From Agrostemma githago (taxonomy: Eukaryota > Streptophyta > Magnoliopsida > Caryophyllales > Caryophyllaceae): 64,000 nt of DNA. Under the pieces are notes generated by a model, which ran no database searches, was not told where the DNA came from, and saw only the letters and a program-made list of their open reading frames with translations. The stretch covers positions 44,592,005 through 44,656,004 of the forward strand of contig OY288248.1 in assembly GCA_958450325.1 (NCBI GenBank), written 5' to 3'. Each line of letters starts with the position of its first letter. Positions within the stretch are counted from its first letter, which is position 1. The translations under genes and the position numbers were made by a program. This document shows, piece after piece, positions 10,766 to 21,903 of the stretch.

Positions 10766-11322
10766 CCGACTAGAGAAAAAAGATATTTTGAGTCAAATCA
10801 TTTGATCCAAAATTTCGGCGGCATTCCGAGCTTTGAAAATTGGATATTTTGAAAAGACGGGTCCCGAAACGGGCAGCGTTTTGGGTTTTTCAAAAATTGG
10901 GTGTTTTTGGAAAGATGCATTTTTTGAAATGACGGTTTTTTGAAAAATGACACGGAAACCAAGTAGCACGTAGTCAAACAAGCATTATAACGACGCTTAT
11001 GTATGCTTTACACTAAGTCTCGGTCGGTCAAAGTAGGGTCTATACCAACAACGATAGCATTCTCACGAAACGGGACGGACTTCCTAGCCGATTTGGAACT
11101 AGGACCTGCCGTAAAACCCCGGTGAGTTCCGCCATCGAAGTCTTTAGTGCACCCATGTAGGAATGCACCGTGGTATAGTGGGACGTCGGTCACAAGTAAC
11201 CGGCCCGGGCAAAATTTGGGTTATGCATGAACCATTAAACTAATACGCGCACACTAATATTCGAACGATTTCTCTTCGAGTCTCACCCTAGGAACCCCGA
11301 TGACGTGTAGTACATCAGGTAT
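10766..11322 (-). other. 5' leader of element A, LTR-proximal part
   Basis: Continuation of the leader after the CACTA insertion. It aligns with the region 53830-54307 of element I (shared blocks such as aagtagcacgtagtca). No gene is seen; the short open stretches here are not conserved. Confidence 0.55.
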
Positions 11323-11339
11323 CCCCAGCGGAGTCGCCA
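11323..11339 (-). other. Primer-binding site of element A
   Basis: The plus strand reads ccccagcggagtcgcca; its complement TGGCGACTCCGCTGGGG lies 3 bases inside the 5' LTR and begins with TGG, as needed to pair with a tRNA 3' CCA end. The identical 17-mer is next to the 5' LTR of element I (54308-54324). Tat/Ogre elements are reported to use tRNA-Arg; I have not verified the tRNA here. Confidence 0.8.
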
Positions 11340-12334
11340 AATTGTGGACATGACGTAGGTCCACCCCGACGCGGCCACGCGCGGGTTTGGGTAGGCGAAT
11401 GAATCTCGTGGTGAGATTGCTCTCGGGTTCGAAATTTAAGTCAAAATGGAGTCGCCACCGAATTTTGTGGTTATTCGGAACCATACGAGCCCACTCTATG
11501 TCGTCATGGGCTATACACAAAGTAAGCCCACTTCGATTTCAGAGTTCATTGGGCTCGTCCCTTTGCATTGCAATATCGATACCGTATAAACCGGCTTTCG
11601 TATATAGAATGACTCTCGTGCGCCAAGGGTTTCGGACATCCGGAAACCAAAGGTTCTGAGTAAGGGGTGAGGGTACGTGTTGGGAAGCCCACTAAGGACA
11701 CCCAACCCCGCCCGCACATGGCGGCCTCTACTAAGACATCGCTCGTGTTCGTGTGCGCGCGCTAGTAAAACGATTAAATGATATGCAAACAGCGTTTTCG
11801 GGCTAAGCATATGAGTTATTGGTTAACTACGTCATTTAATGCATCTTGGTTATAGTCGAAATGATTTAGCATGCGAGGTTCATTTATAAAGCGATAAGCA
11901 AGTAAATAAATAAAACTCGGAGATAAATAACGTACAAGTTACACGGGCGAAAATACAACCCGGCCAATACAAAAATGACATAAACGATATGGAAATAGTA
12001 TAACAAATAAATAAAGGTTACAGACGGACCCATATGCAAACTTGACCACGAAATGTGTAAGTGGACTAACCCCGTTTAAATGCACATTATGTTGCACATT
12101 AATCGAAGGACGGAGACATAGGGTCTAAGTGTGATGCTAGCCTGATCCTATGCCTCGATGCCTTGTCCCGACTTATCACGTCGAAAAAATCGATCAAAGT
12201 TGTTGAGGTGTCGTGATATGCATGGCTTTGAAAATAGGATAGTCACGTGATAGTGTTTACACGTGATGACTAATGTCGATAAAAGGACGAGGCTTGAAAG
12301 TGTGTCAAGGCCCTCGGTTTTCTGGGTTACAGGA

Positions 12335-12530
12335 CCCACTCGGTCGAGTCATGGTCTGACTCGGTCGAGTGCGTCTTCAAAAAAGTTTCTGCCCAGTTTT
12401 ATGGACGCTACTCGATCGAGTGGCCTATGCACTCGGTCGAGTAGCCCCTCGAAGAGGGTTCTGTCCAGTCTGATGGACGCTACTCGATCGAGCGGCCTAT
12501 GCACTCGGTCGAGTAGCCCCTGTACGAGTG
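12335..12530. repeat. Tandem duplication with ACTCGRYCGAGT palindromes in the LTR of element A
   Basis: A unit of roughly 70 bp beginning near tggacgctactcgatcgag occurs twice, with a third partial copy at the left. Each unit holds two 12-bp palindromes (ACTCGATCGAGT and ACTCGGTCGAGT types). Further palindromes lie at 13440-13550. Confidence 0.75.
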
Positions 12531-13409
12531 TCAACTAGTCTCGTTTTTGAGGTTGAAAACGACGGTCGGTCGAGTTAAATACAAATATCGCACGATTTGA
12601 ACTTAACTCGACCTCCGGTACTATAATCGTGTACATGTACGATTATAATACCGTTGTCGGGATTTTATGAAAACGTTTATGTTAGAAAATTTGAATTAGT
12701 AACGGAATGCTTCCCTCTACGTCACGACATCGAAACTAACCCTTTCGGGTTATGTGATGTCGGTTTTCGTGTCAACGGGTTCCGCACTAATTAAAATGGG
12801 ATCGAATACATTCAACTACGATTAGTCGCGATCACGTCACGCCCTTGAGCACATTGGGGCGGGGCTCCTCGAAAGGGCTCCACCTCCGTCGTTGCTCGTA
12901 AAGGGATTTAGACGGATTTTGGGCGATAATTATAGTCAAACGTTTCCGAAACCGGATTTTTGATACTAATATATATATATACGCGGTATGATAGTAATGT
13001 TAGTGACGCGAATAAAAAGTTAGTATGCGAAAATGTAAAGTGTTAGGATATTAGAGTTAGTGTTAGGATTACAACACTAGTATAAGTATAATATTAACAA
13101 AAAAATGTAAATAAAGAGGACAAAGATCGAAATGGGGTTTAGGACACCCTCAACATACATGCTTAGTAAGGACCTCGGAAATGGACTCGCGAATAGTGAC
13201 GGGACGATGGAGTATCGAGGATGTATGTAAGTTATGGTGTATGTGTGTGTGTGTGTGGATGAATTGTCGGTTTTTTTCGAGGGACAAGGGACTCGGTTTT
13301 TATGTGTGCTTGCTTAGGGTTGTAGTGTGTAGAGTGTAGAAAGATTAGGGTGAAAATGTAGGGTAATTTTGCATTAGTAAAAGTTGTAAAATGAGTGAGG
13401 GTCATGGGG

Positions 13410-13417
13410 TATTTATA
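13410..13417 (-). promoter_or_regulatory. TATA box in 5' LTR of element A
   Basis: Minus-strand TATAAATA, in the same relative setting as the TATAAATAG of the element I LTRs (56104-56111). It is a likely core promoter for the genomic RNA of the element, with transcription running leftward. Confidence 0.5.
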
Positions 13418-14765
13418 GAGTTTACCCCACGACCTAGGGTCACTCGATCGAGTGGCCCTAGTGCACTCGGTCGAGTGCCCTAGAAAATGGGCTTGATCCG
13501 ATTTTTGACGCTCCACTCGACCGAGTGGGTCAATCCACTCGATCGAGTGGGTTAGGTAAATCGAGACAATTTAGGAAAGGTTGACTTGGTTGATTTGGTT
13601 ATCTTTTTTGAAATGGATTTGGGCGCCAGCTTCTAGAAGGTCCCCCTTAGGCTGATTTTTGTGACGGGTTCGTCTTTGACCGGGTTTTGACCCGGTCGCC
13701 AAAAGACGGGATTTATTTTTGGTGTCGGTTTTGGCCCAAATTAGTCTTATTTTGCTCGGAACGACCCACTGGACCTGAATTTGAGGTCTGTTTTGTGAGA
13801 TTATTACTCCGCTAAAAGTCCATGTCAGATATTATTGATTTCGGGTCCAAATCCGGGTATACTAAGTCATGTTTGCGTCCGATCATCATCGGGTGTTTGT
13901 CGGGAACTGCTATAGACACTAGCAGGCAAAATGCGGGTGTCTACACTTAATTATCAAGTCTTAAAGTTTAGAGAAAATCGTTTTCTAGAACTTAGACTCA
14001 ATTAAGATATTTGTTTTATTAGGGATATTATGTTAATTCTACAAATCATCCAAAGAACAAAACTGTTTTGTTGCGTGGAGTGATATGTTTCTTTTAAAAA
14101 TATGTGATTTCTAATAGAAACAGTGGGAGTAGAATCGACCTTGAATTGTTTAAGATTAACAGGAATTCTCTACAACTGTTGAAGAGGATATTAATGCATC
14201 CATGAAAAGTCATGATCATCTTACCTGCAAAATATTACCCTACATAGGTTTGACCTATGATGAAACAATAATGGGCAAAGACTCCAAAAGTCACATAAAA
14301 TCTAATAGATTTCATATACCATAATTACCAAGTATAGACTTTGGTTAAATGAGTCTTATAGTGAAGAATAGTCTTCAATATAAAGATGATGTGGATTGAT
14401 ATAAGAGTATCTATGGAGCATAATTGGTAGTTAAGGATTGATCTCATAGTAATGACTATGGAAAAACCTTTTTACAACATTATGCTTAAGTCTATTAAGA
14501 TTGATTTAGCATTTTGATTGTCATCACTCATTTGATGAGTTTTGGACATATATGTGTAAAATACATTTCTTGAAAGAGATGCAATATGATGTGTGTTCGA
14601 CATATCGTATGAATTTCATATTATCAAAATTGCTAGACAAATGTGAATGATCCAATTTGATTGGAGCAAGTATTATGGAGTAATATCTTCGTTCTTAATG
14701 TGGTAATTCAAAGATGTTTGTTTTCCTTTGAGACGAAGCAAGACAGAGTGTGTACAATTCAAGAG

Positions 14766-15065
14766 GCTAGTGGGAGTGCATTTATCGTTATGATTTGGTA
14801 TGCAAGTGACATACTTCTCTAACTAAACGACATTTGATTGCTTTAGTCAATGAGACTTGGCAAGAAAGTTGTTTATTATGTGCTCGTGTGATGAGTAGAT
14901 ACTAATCTGGTGAGTGTCACTAGAATGCTATCTAAGAATTGTTCCTTTGCGCTTGAGAAGCAAAAAGGGAATTATTTAAGAGATGTGCATGATGTGATAA
15001 GCGAATTGTTGTAAACAAGTTACAACGATTCATATTTCCAAATAGACAAAGATGACATACATGAA
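14766..15065 (+). pseudogene. Degenerate Ty1/copia reverse transcriptase fragment
   Basis: 14766-14819 translates as ASGSAFIVMIWYASDILL before a stop. This aligns with the copia RT palm region SGS....LYVDDILL, with the first catalytic Asp of YVDD replaced (YASD). Further along, 14950-14985 reads EKQKGNYLRDVHD in a nearby frame, resembling the conserved block that follows the palm in copia RT (SKKG.LP..HG). No intact frame remains. Upstream (13946-14765) no further domain could be recognised with confidence. Confidence 0.45.
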
Positions 15066-15124
15066 ATTGTAATCTCAGTATGTATATTTTGTTTTGGATG
15101 AGAAGTTGTATGTTGGAACGGTTC

Positions 15125-15850
15125 TGATCCGAATGAAGAAGCAACAAACCAAGAGTTCAATGAAGTCACACTAGCTCCAAATGGTCCTAGTCCAACCCCC
15201 TTAGCCCCTCCTTCAAGTCTAGTAGTGTGCCTTCTTCAAGTGCTGAACTAGCTCGTGCAAGCACCTACTTGGACCGAGTAAAAGAGCAAGAACATACATT
15301 GCTCTAATGTGTTTTACAAGTCAAATAATCAAGACCATATGGATGCATTAACTTGGGTTCACACTCATGCAAACAAGGGCTGTGCATCGGATTTAGTAGG
15401 CTGAATGTGTTCCCATTGATGCATTGTATCTAAGTGTCTAAGTTCTTTTTCTTTGCTTTGTTTGTATCACCCTCTTTAAGGGGCTTGACCATTCTGGTTG
15501 GGGACGTTTGTAGGCTATAAATAGCCATCCATTTGATGAATAAAGCATTCAACTTTCATAAAACAAAACTGAGTGAAGCTTTGCTTTTCCTTTCGTCTTT
15601 GTAGTTCACAAGACAAAGTATTAGAGTTAGTCGCGTTACAAGCTCTATACTCGCTATTTCAATCGAGTGTTTGAATTAGCACCCGCTTTGTTGAGGTATA
15701 GGTCTATCTCACTTAGCACACTATCCTTAGTTACATTCTATCATCCTTACAACAACTATTCCAATCTGATTTTGTTGCTTGTTTTTCGTTTATCTCAAAG
15801 TACTATCAACCTCCAATTAACTCGTTCAAAGTTCATCTTAACTCACATCA
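15125..15850 (+). repeat. 5' LTR of element D
   Basis: 726 bp, TG...CA. It contains a TATA box at 15516-15523 followed by an AATAAA at about 15539, so the R region and both promoter and polyadenylation signals are plausibly within it. Its first ~125 bp correspond to the C-terminal pol codons used in the 3' LTR copy. Confidence 0.92.
15516..15523 (+). promoter_or_regulatory. TATA box in 5' LTR of element D
   Basis: TATAAATA in the context taggctataaatagcc; the same sequence is present in the 3' LTR. In element G the corresponding site is TATATATA (27725-27732). Confidence 0.6.
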
Positions 15851-15854
15851 TTAG

Positions 15855-15866
15855 TGGTATCAGAGC
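15855..15866 (+). other. Primer-binding site of element D (initiator tRNA-Met type)
   Basis: TGGTATCAGAGC, four bases after the 5' LTR, the standard plant match to the 3' end of tRNA-iMet. Confidence 0.9.
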
Positions 15867-15890
15867 TTTGGTCTTCCTAAGACGTAAAGC

Positions 15891-18800
15891 ATGGCAGGAA
15901 GAGTGAACTTTGACGACCCTAACTTCTTGGAACACCTAAAGAAAGCATTGGAGAACTACCAGCCCATGAATTCTCGTTTCCAAGCAAGAAGAGAGCCGGT
16001 GGACAGAATCAAAGTGAACGAACTCCCTGAGTTCATTGGAGGTACTGATCCTGAAGTCTATTTGGAATGGGAAAGAAACATTGAGAAGCTTTTTGACTTC
16101 AAAGACTTGGAGGACGAGGAGAGGTGCAAGTATGCAATTCTGAAGCTAAGCAAAGGGGCTTCTCTTTGGTATGAAGGGCTGAAAATACAATGCACCAGGG
16201 ATGGAAAGGGTAAGATTTCTTCTTGGGAATCCTTGAAACGAAAGCTACGCAAGAGGTATGTTCCAACTACGCATAAGTTATCCTTATACAAAAACATTGC
16301 TAATCTCGTACAAGGAAGGATGAGTGTTAGCGAGTACATTGAGGAGTTTGAAAACTTGGTATTAATGGGGGAAGTAGAAGAAAACAAAGAGATAAAAATG
16401 GCTAGGTTCTTACGTGGGTTAAATCGTAGTATTGCTAATACAGTTGATTTATGTTCATACTCTGATTTTGATACTTTGTGTGGGTTATGTTTGAAAATTG
16501 AGGCACAAGGGAAAACTAAGTATGAGAATGAGTCTAGTAAGAGTCATACCTGGTCACGAGGTGAGGGGAGTAACAAAGCAAATTCGGTTAACACTAATCA
16601 ACCCCTTTCCATTAAGAGTAACCCGACTCAACCCACAAATAAGACACCCACTGAAACTAGTTTGTCCAAAGTACGTTGCTTCAAGTGCCAAGGCTTTGGT
16701 CACTATAAAAATGCTTGTCCTAATAAGAGAGTCGTGACCTTGAGAGAAATAATGCCTTTCAGAGAGGAGATGTGGGAGGAGGAGCAACGCATAGGGGCTG
16801 TGTTTAATGAGGGAGAGGAAGAAGAGGATGAAGAAAGAGAGGATTATGAACCCCCAACGTATGATACTGTTTTGGTACTACGTACACTTCATGCCAACCC
16901 CATCCCGCACAACACTGAACAAAGGGATCAACTCTTCCACACTAAGTGTCAAGTTAACAACAAATGGTGTAGCTTGATAATTGATGGGGGTAGTTGCACA
17001 AATGTTGCATCGACTGAAATGGTAACTAAATTAGGCCTAACCACCACTAGTCACCCTAAACCTTATGCACTACATTGGTTAGACGATGGAAACAAAGTGA
17101 GGGTCACTAAGCAAGTAAGAGTAGGTTTAACCATGGGGTCTTATGTCGATGAGGTTTTATGTGATGTCATTCCTATGGATGCGTGTCATATACTTTTGGG
17201 ACGTCCTTGGCAGTTTGATAGGGATGTAGTACACCATGGGAGGAAGGATGAATACGAATTGAGAGATAAGGGAAAGAAAATCGTGCTAAAACCCATGACA
17301 CCTCAAGCTGTTCGTGCTATGGCAGCCAACAAAACTAAGAAACCTAACCTCACCATATTTGCTAGTGAGAGTGAAGTAGAACAGGCTTTACAAGGGGGGG
17401 AACGTGTCTTTGTCATGGTTGCTAGAGAGGAACCCTTAGTAGTTGAGAATGGACTTGGGGGAAAGCCATTTGAGGAATTGTTACATGAGTTTGAGGACGT
17501 TTTCCCTAAGGAATTACCAGTTGGTTTACCACCTATTCGAGGCATAGAACACCAAATTGACCTCGTTCCAGGAGCAGCCTTGCCAAATAAGGCAGCCTTG
17601 CCAAATAAGGCAGCCTATAGGTGTAATCCAGAGGAGACTAAGGAATTGCAAAGACAAATTGATGAATTAATGAGTCGAGGGTATGTACGTGAAAGCCTTA
17701 GTCCTTGCGCTGTTCCAGTCCTTTTAGTACCTAAGAAAGACGGAACTTGGAGAATGTGTGTGGATAGTAGGGCGGTTAACAACATTACCATCAAATATAG
17801 ATTTCCTATTCCAAGATTGGATGATATGTTGGATGAGCTTCATGGGGCTGTGATCTTCTCCAAAATCGATTTGAGAAGTGGGTATCATCAAATTAGAATG
17901 AGAGAGGGGGATGAGTGGAAGACGGCATTCAAGACCAAGCATGGGCTCTATGAATGGACGGTTATGCCATTTGGTCTCACCAACGCTCCAAGCACATTCA
18001 TGAGGCTAATGAATGAAGTACTCAAGGCCTATTTAGGTCGATTCATTGTGGTTTATTTGGATGATATTCTTGTTTATAGCAGGTCTTTGGCGGAGCATAT
18101 GGAGCACTTAAGGCTACTATTTACAACACTACGCAAACAACAACTCTTTGGCAAGAAGGAGAAGTGTGCTTTCTTTGTTGAAAGTGTGGTGTTCCTTGGC
18201 TATGTGGTGTCCAAAGATGGAGTATCCGTTGATCAAACCAAGATAGAGTCCATCCGTACTTGGCCAATCCCTTCCACCATTACTGAAGTAAGATCATTCC
18301 ATGGGTTGGCTTCCTTCTACAGAAGGTTCATTAAGGACTTTAGTACCATCACAAGTCCTATCACCGAGTGTTTGAAGAAGGGTACGTTCGTTTGGTCCAA
18401 GGCTGCCCAAGATGCTTTTGAAGCCATCAAGGAGAAGTTGTGCTCCGCTCCCATTCTAGCTCTTCCTGATTTCTGTCAACCATTTCTGTCAACCATTCTA
18501 GGAATTGGTGCTGTCCTCGTGCAAAATAGGCGCCCCATTGCCTATTTTTCAGAAAAACTCAATGGAGCAAGGCTGAATTATTGCACCTACGACAAGGAAT
18601 TTTATGCCATAGTAAGAGCTCTCAATCATTGGAGTCATTATCTTCGTACTAACCACTTTATTCTCCATTCAGATCATGAGTTTCTAAAGTACATCAATGG
18701 CCAACAAAAACTAAGTCCAAGGCATGCCAAGTGGGTGGAATTCTTGCAATCCTTTCATTTCTCTTCAAAATACAAGGACGGTAAGAGTAACGTGGTGGCT

Positions 18801-20232
18801 GATGCATTATCCCGCCGCTACACTCTATTGTCTACTTTGGATGTTAGATTGCTTGGATTTGAAACTCTAAAGGATTACTACAAAAATGATGCTGATTTTG
18901 GTGAAGCTTTCACCAAATGCAAGGAGGGAGCCTTTGACGAGTTTGTTTTGCAGGAAGGATTTCTTTTCAAGGGAAATCGACTTTGTGTTCCCAAACATCC
19001 CATCAGAGAGTTACTGGTTAGGGAAGCTCATGGGGGAGGATTAGCGGGTCATTTTGGCATCACAAGAACATTGGAAGTCTTAAAAGATCACTTCTTTTGG
19101 CCAAAGATGCAAGGGAGCGTCCAACATGTAGTGAGCAAGTGTGTGACTTGCCAATTTGCCAAGAGTTCTTTCAAGCCAGGAGCCTATATGCCCTTGCCCA
19201 CTCCTAAAAGACCATGGGAAGATGTGTCCATGGACTTCATCGTGGCCTTGCCAAGAACAGCTAGGGAGAAAGATGCTATCATGGTGGTGGTAGACCGGTT
19301 CTCAAAAATGGCTCACTTCATTGCTTGTCACAAAACCGATGATGCTAGCAATGTAGCCGATTTGTACTTCAAAGAAGTGGTGCGTCTCCATGGAATACCT
19401 AAATCCATTGTTTCGGATCGTGATTCAAAGTTCCTTAGCTATTTTTGGAACACATTATGGAGGAAGGTAGGGACCAAGCTCTTATTTAGCACTTCTCATC
19501 ACCCACAAACAAATGGACAAACCGAAGTTACCAATCGCACCTTAGGCACGTTGCTAAGGGGCCTTGTGAGCAAGACTCAAAAGGATTGGGATGTCAAGCT
19601 TGCCCACGCTGAGTTTGCTTACAATCGTTCTCCTACTTATGCTACCTCTCATTCTCCTTTTGAGGCCGTGTATGGAATCAATCCTTATATGCCCTTGGAC
19701 CCTGATTCCTCTACCTAAGGATGAGTTAGTCCACAAAGACGCGGAGTCAAAGCTTAAATCCATGATAAAACTCCACGAGCAAATTCGAGAAAGGATCAAG
19801 GAGGTAAATGAAGCCTACAAAAGAAGATCCAACAAAAACAGGAAACCAAGACTATTCCAAGAGGGTGACTTAGTTTGGGTTCACTTAAGAAAGGAGAGGT
19901 TTCCAAGCAAAAGAAAGAACAAGTTGATGCCACGAGCAGAAGGTCCATACAAGATCATATCAAAGGTAAACGACAATGCCTACAAGGTGGAGTTACCGGA
20001 TGATTATGGAGTTCATGCCACGTTCAATGTGGGAGACCTTTCTCCTTATCTTGATGATGACGGCATTTCAGAATTGAGGACAATTCCTTTTCAAGGGGGA
20101 GGAGATGATCCGAATGAAGAAGCAACAAACCAAGAGTTCAATGAAGTCAAACTAGCTCCAAATGGTCCTAGTCCAACCCCCTTAGCCCCTCCTTCAAGTC
20201 TAGTAGTGTGCCTTCTTCAAGTGCTGAACTAG
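15891..20232 (+). pseudogene. gag-pol: CRM-like gag-pol of element D (one frameshift, RNase H lesion)
   Basis: One frame from ATG 15891 to 19718. It covers gag (residues 1-290) with CCHC knuckle CFKCQGFGHYKNAC (about 262), protease IIDGGSCTNVAS, RT with VVYLDDILVYS (about 721), RNase H, and integrase with HHCC finger and D,D,E core residues (MDFIVALPR, VSDRDSKF, QTNGQTEV). An extra C near 19700 shifts the frame; the C-terminal integrase part continues in the next frame (19720-20232) and ends inside the 3' LTR. RNase H has lost its first catalytic Asp: where G has FEVECDASG, D has LSTILGIG after a short duplication of tttctgtcaacca. A further 18-bp tandem duplication (AALPNK twice, near 17575-17610) lies between protease and RT. 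Without these changes it would be a full CRM polyprotein. Confidence 0.9.
20093..20105 (+). other. Polypurine tract of element D
   Basis: aagggggaggaga ends directly at the 3' LTR start. It primes plus-strand synthesis and is also read as codons (GGGDD) by the pol frame. It is missing at the same place in element G. Confidence 0.85.
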
Positions 20233-20831
20233 CTCGTGCAAGCACCTACTTGGACCGAGTAAAAGAGCAAGAACATACATTGCTCTAATCTGTTTTACAA
20301 GTCAAATAATCAAGACCATATGGATGCATTAACTTGGGTTCACACTCATGCAAACAAGGGCTGTGCATCGGATTTAGTAGGCTGAATGTGTTCCCATTGA
20401 TGCATTGTATCTAAATGTCTAAGTTCTTTTTCTTTGCTTTGTTTGTATCACCCTCTTTAAGGGGCTTGACCATTCTGGTTGGGGACGTTTGTAGGCTATA
20501 AATAGCCATCCATTTGATGAATAAAGCATTCAACTTTCATAAAACAAAACTGAGTGAAGCTTTGCTTTTCCTTTCGTCTTTGTAGTTCACAAGACAAAGT
20601 ATTAGAGTTAGTCGCGTTAGAAGCTCTATACTCGCTATTTCAATCGAGTGTTTGAATTAGCACCCGCTTTGTTGAGGTATAGGTCTATCTCACTTAGCAC
20701 ACTATCCTTAGTTACATTCTATCATCCTTACAACAACTATTCCAATCTGATTTTGTTGCTTGTTTTTCGTTTATCTCAAAGTACTATCAACCTCCAATTA
20801 ACTCGTTCAAAGTTCATCTTAACTCACATCA
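20106..20831 (+). repeat. 3' LTR of element D
   Basis: 726 bp, same ends as the 5' LTR, followed by target duplication GGTTC. By eye it differs from the 5' LTR at about four bases (for example cacactagc/caaactagc, ctaatgtg/ctaatctg, taagtgtc/taaatgtc, gttacaag/gttagaag). The pol frame ends within it at 20232. Confidence 0.92.
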
Positions 20832-21903
20832 GGTTCCAGAGGACAACTTTGTGACTAGTATTATAACTAAAGTTAGTGTTCTATTACTTTTGAAGCAAAT
20901 AGACGTTTGATTACGAATTAAGCACACACTCAACTTTAAAGTTTATGAAGCAATTTGTTGCTTATGAAACTATCAGTTTACCTTAATTGAGAGAAGGTAG
21001 ATTGATCATATGCTTGTAAATAACCGATACAAATGTTGTGTGTCCTGAAACCTACTCTACGTAAAGATCATATTGATTATGATCGGTATAAGACGCATGG
21101 GCGAGTGGTCTTAGTACTTTTAGAGGTGTTTGGTTTAGTGGGAGTTATTTTGATAATTGATATATGTATGACGTATTGTCATTTGGTTAATGTAACCGAG
21201 TTTTGTCCCTAAATAATTTACATTGATGAAATTGATCACTAAGTACGTGACTTAGTCTTGGAACTCTATTTGGATGATGTAATTTTTTTTGTCTCTAGTC
21301 AGGGTATTATGTTGGGACATTTGAATACCCTTAAACGACTAGTGTGAGTTGATTGATGACTAAGTTTCTTGAGTCACAGGTATTGAGATACTAAATCAGG
21401 CACACGGGTCTATGTTAAGAACATGCATTAGACAGACCCGCCGAAAAGAATTTTACTAAGATTTCGCTTAGTGTCAGTAAAGTTCTTTGCAAGTTATGAA
21501 CTTGTACGGTCTTTAGACCTGAGTCTTCGACTATTCTGTACATGTGATGTGTATGCTTTGATACTATTCCTCGTCAGCTGTGAAAGGGGGCTATGGATGG
21601 TTATTGAGCATGCATGGATCATGTGATAGGATGTGGTTAGACAAGAGGGGATTTGCTCTTCCTTTATTGAAGAGAATTTATTGTTTCTTGGCCAGTCGAA
21701 GAGTGTGACTTGTGCAAATGCGTGGCCGCGCTCAGATAGGATGATTGTCATCTATCTGCTCTTTTAACAAGTCAACTCAAAGATTCGAGTAAAAGATTGA
21801 GATATGTGAGGATGACACTTCCTCTTACCTCATTCTCAATTGGAGACAATAGTAGCAAAGAGACTTAACGCCGTTCTTGAGAGGACATGTACAAGTGGGA
21901 GAT

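Larger units (their letters stand above)
1..13945 (-). mobile_element. Element A: Tat-type Ty3/gypsy LTR retrotransposon, minus orientation, left end outside window
   Basis: Read on the minus strand the order is LTR (11343-13945), primer-binding site (11323-11339), leader, gag, protease, RT, RNase H, integrase, then an ORF of opposite polarity (1-876, plus strand) where the 3' LTR would be approached. Integrase after RT-RNase H makes it Ty3/gypsy. The second RNase H-like domain (DLYFDGASN) after the first and the antisense ORF downstream of pol are features of the plant Tat group. The leader is interrupted by CACTA element B. The 3' LTR is off the window, so the target-site duplication cannot be tested. 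The coding part carries three frameshifts and one stop codon, so this copy cannot make a complete polyprotein. Element I is a relative with the same plan. Confidence 0.9.
11343..13945 (-). repeat. 5' LTR of Tat element A
   Basis: About 2.6 kb, with TGTGGACATGAC at the left and TGTCTACA at the right, the same ends as the LTRs of element I; the middle has diverged strongly. It contains no real gene: the 60-100-codon open stretches are not conserved and one (12263-12538) is produced by a tandem repeat. It holds a minus-strand TATA box (13410-13417), a (gt)n run near 13240, and clustered palindromes of the form ACTCGRYCGAGT. Confidence 0.85.
15125..20831 (+). mobile_element. Element D: CRM-like Ty3/gypsy LTR retrotransposon
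   Basis: Two 726-bp LTRs (15125-15850 and 20106-20831) begin TGATCCGAATG and end ACTCACATCA. A perfect 5-bp target duplication GGTTC flanks them (15120-15124 and 20832-20836). A primer-binding site TGGTATCAGAGC and a polypurine tract are in place. The Gag-Pol end (GDLVWVHLRKERFP, YGVHATFNVGDLSPYL) and the extension of pol into the 3' LTR are characteristic of the CRM (centromeric retrotransposon) lineage. The LTRs differ at about four positions by eye, so insertion was recent. It interrupts copia relic C. Element G is a related but distinct copy. Confidence 0.93.

Noticed and set aside
12263..12538. Open stretches of 91 (plus) and 61 (minus) codons in the LTR of element A with repeated TRSSGLCTRSS-type residues
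   Set aside because: They are produced by the tandem palindromic repeat, lie inside an LTR and have no counterpart in element I.
15667..15906. 79-codon open stretch running from the LTR of D into the gag start (copy at 20648-20854)
   Set aside because: Most of it lies in the LTR; the conserved protein start is the ATG at 15891 in another frame.
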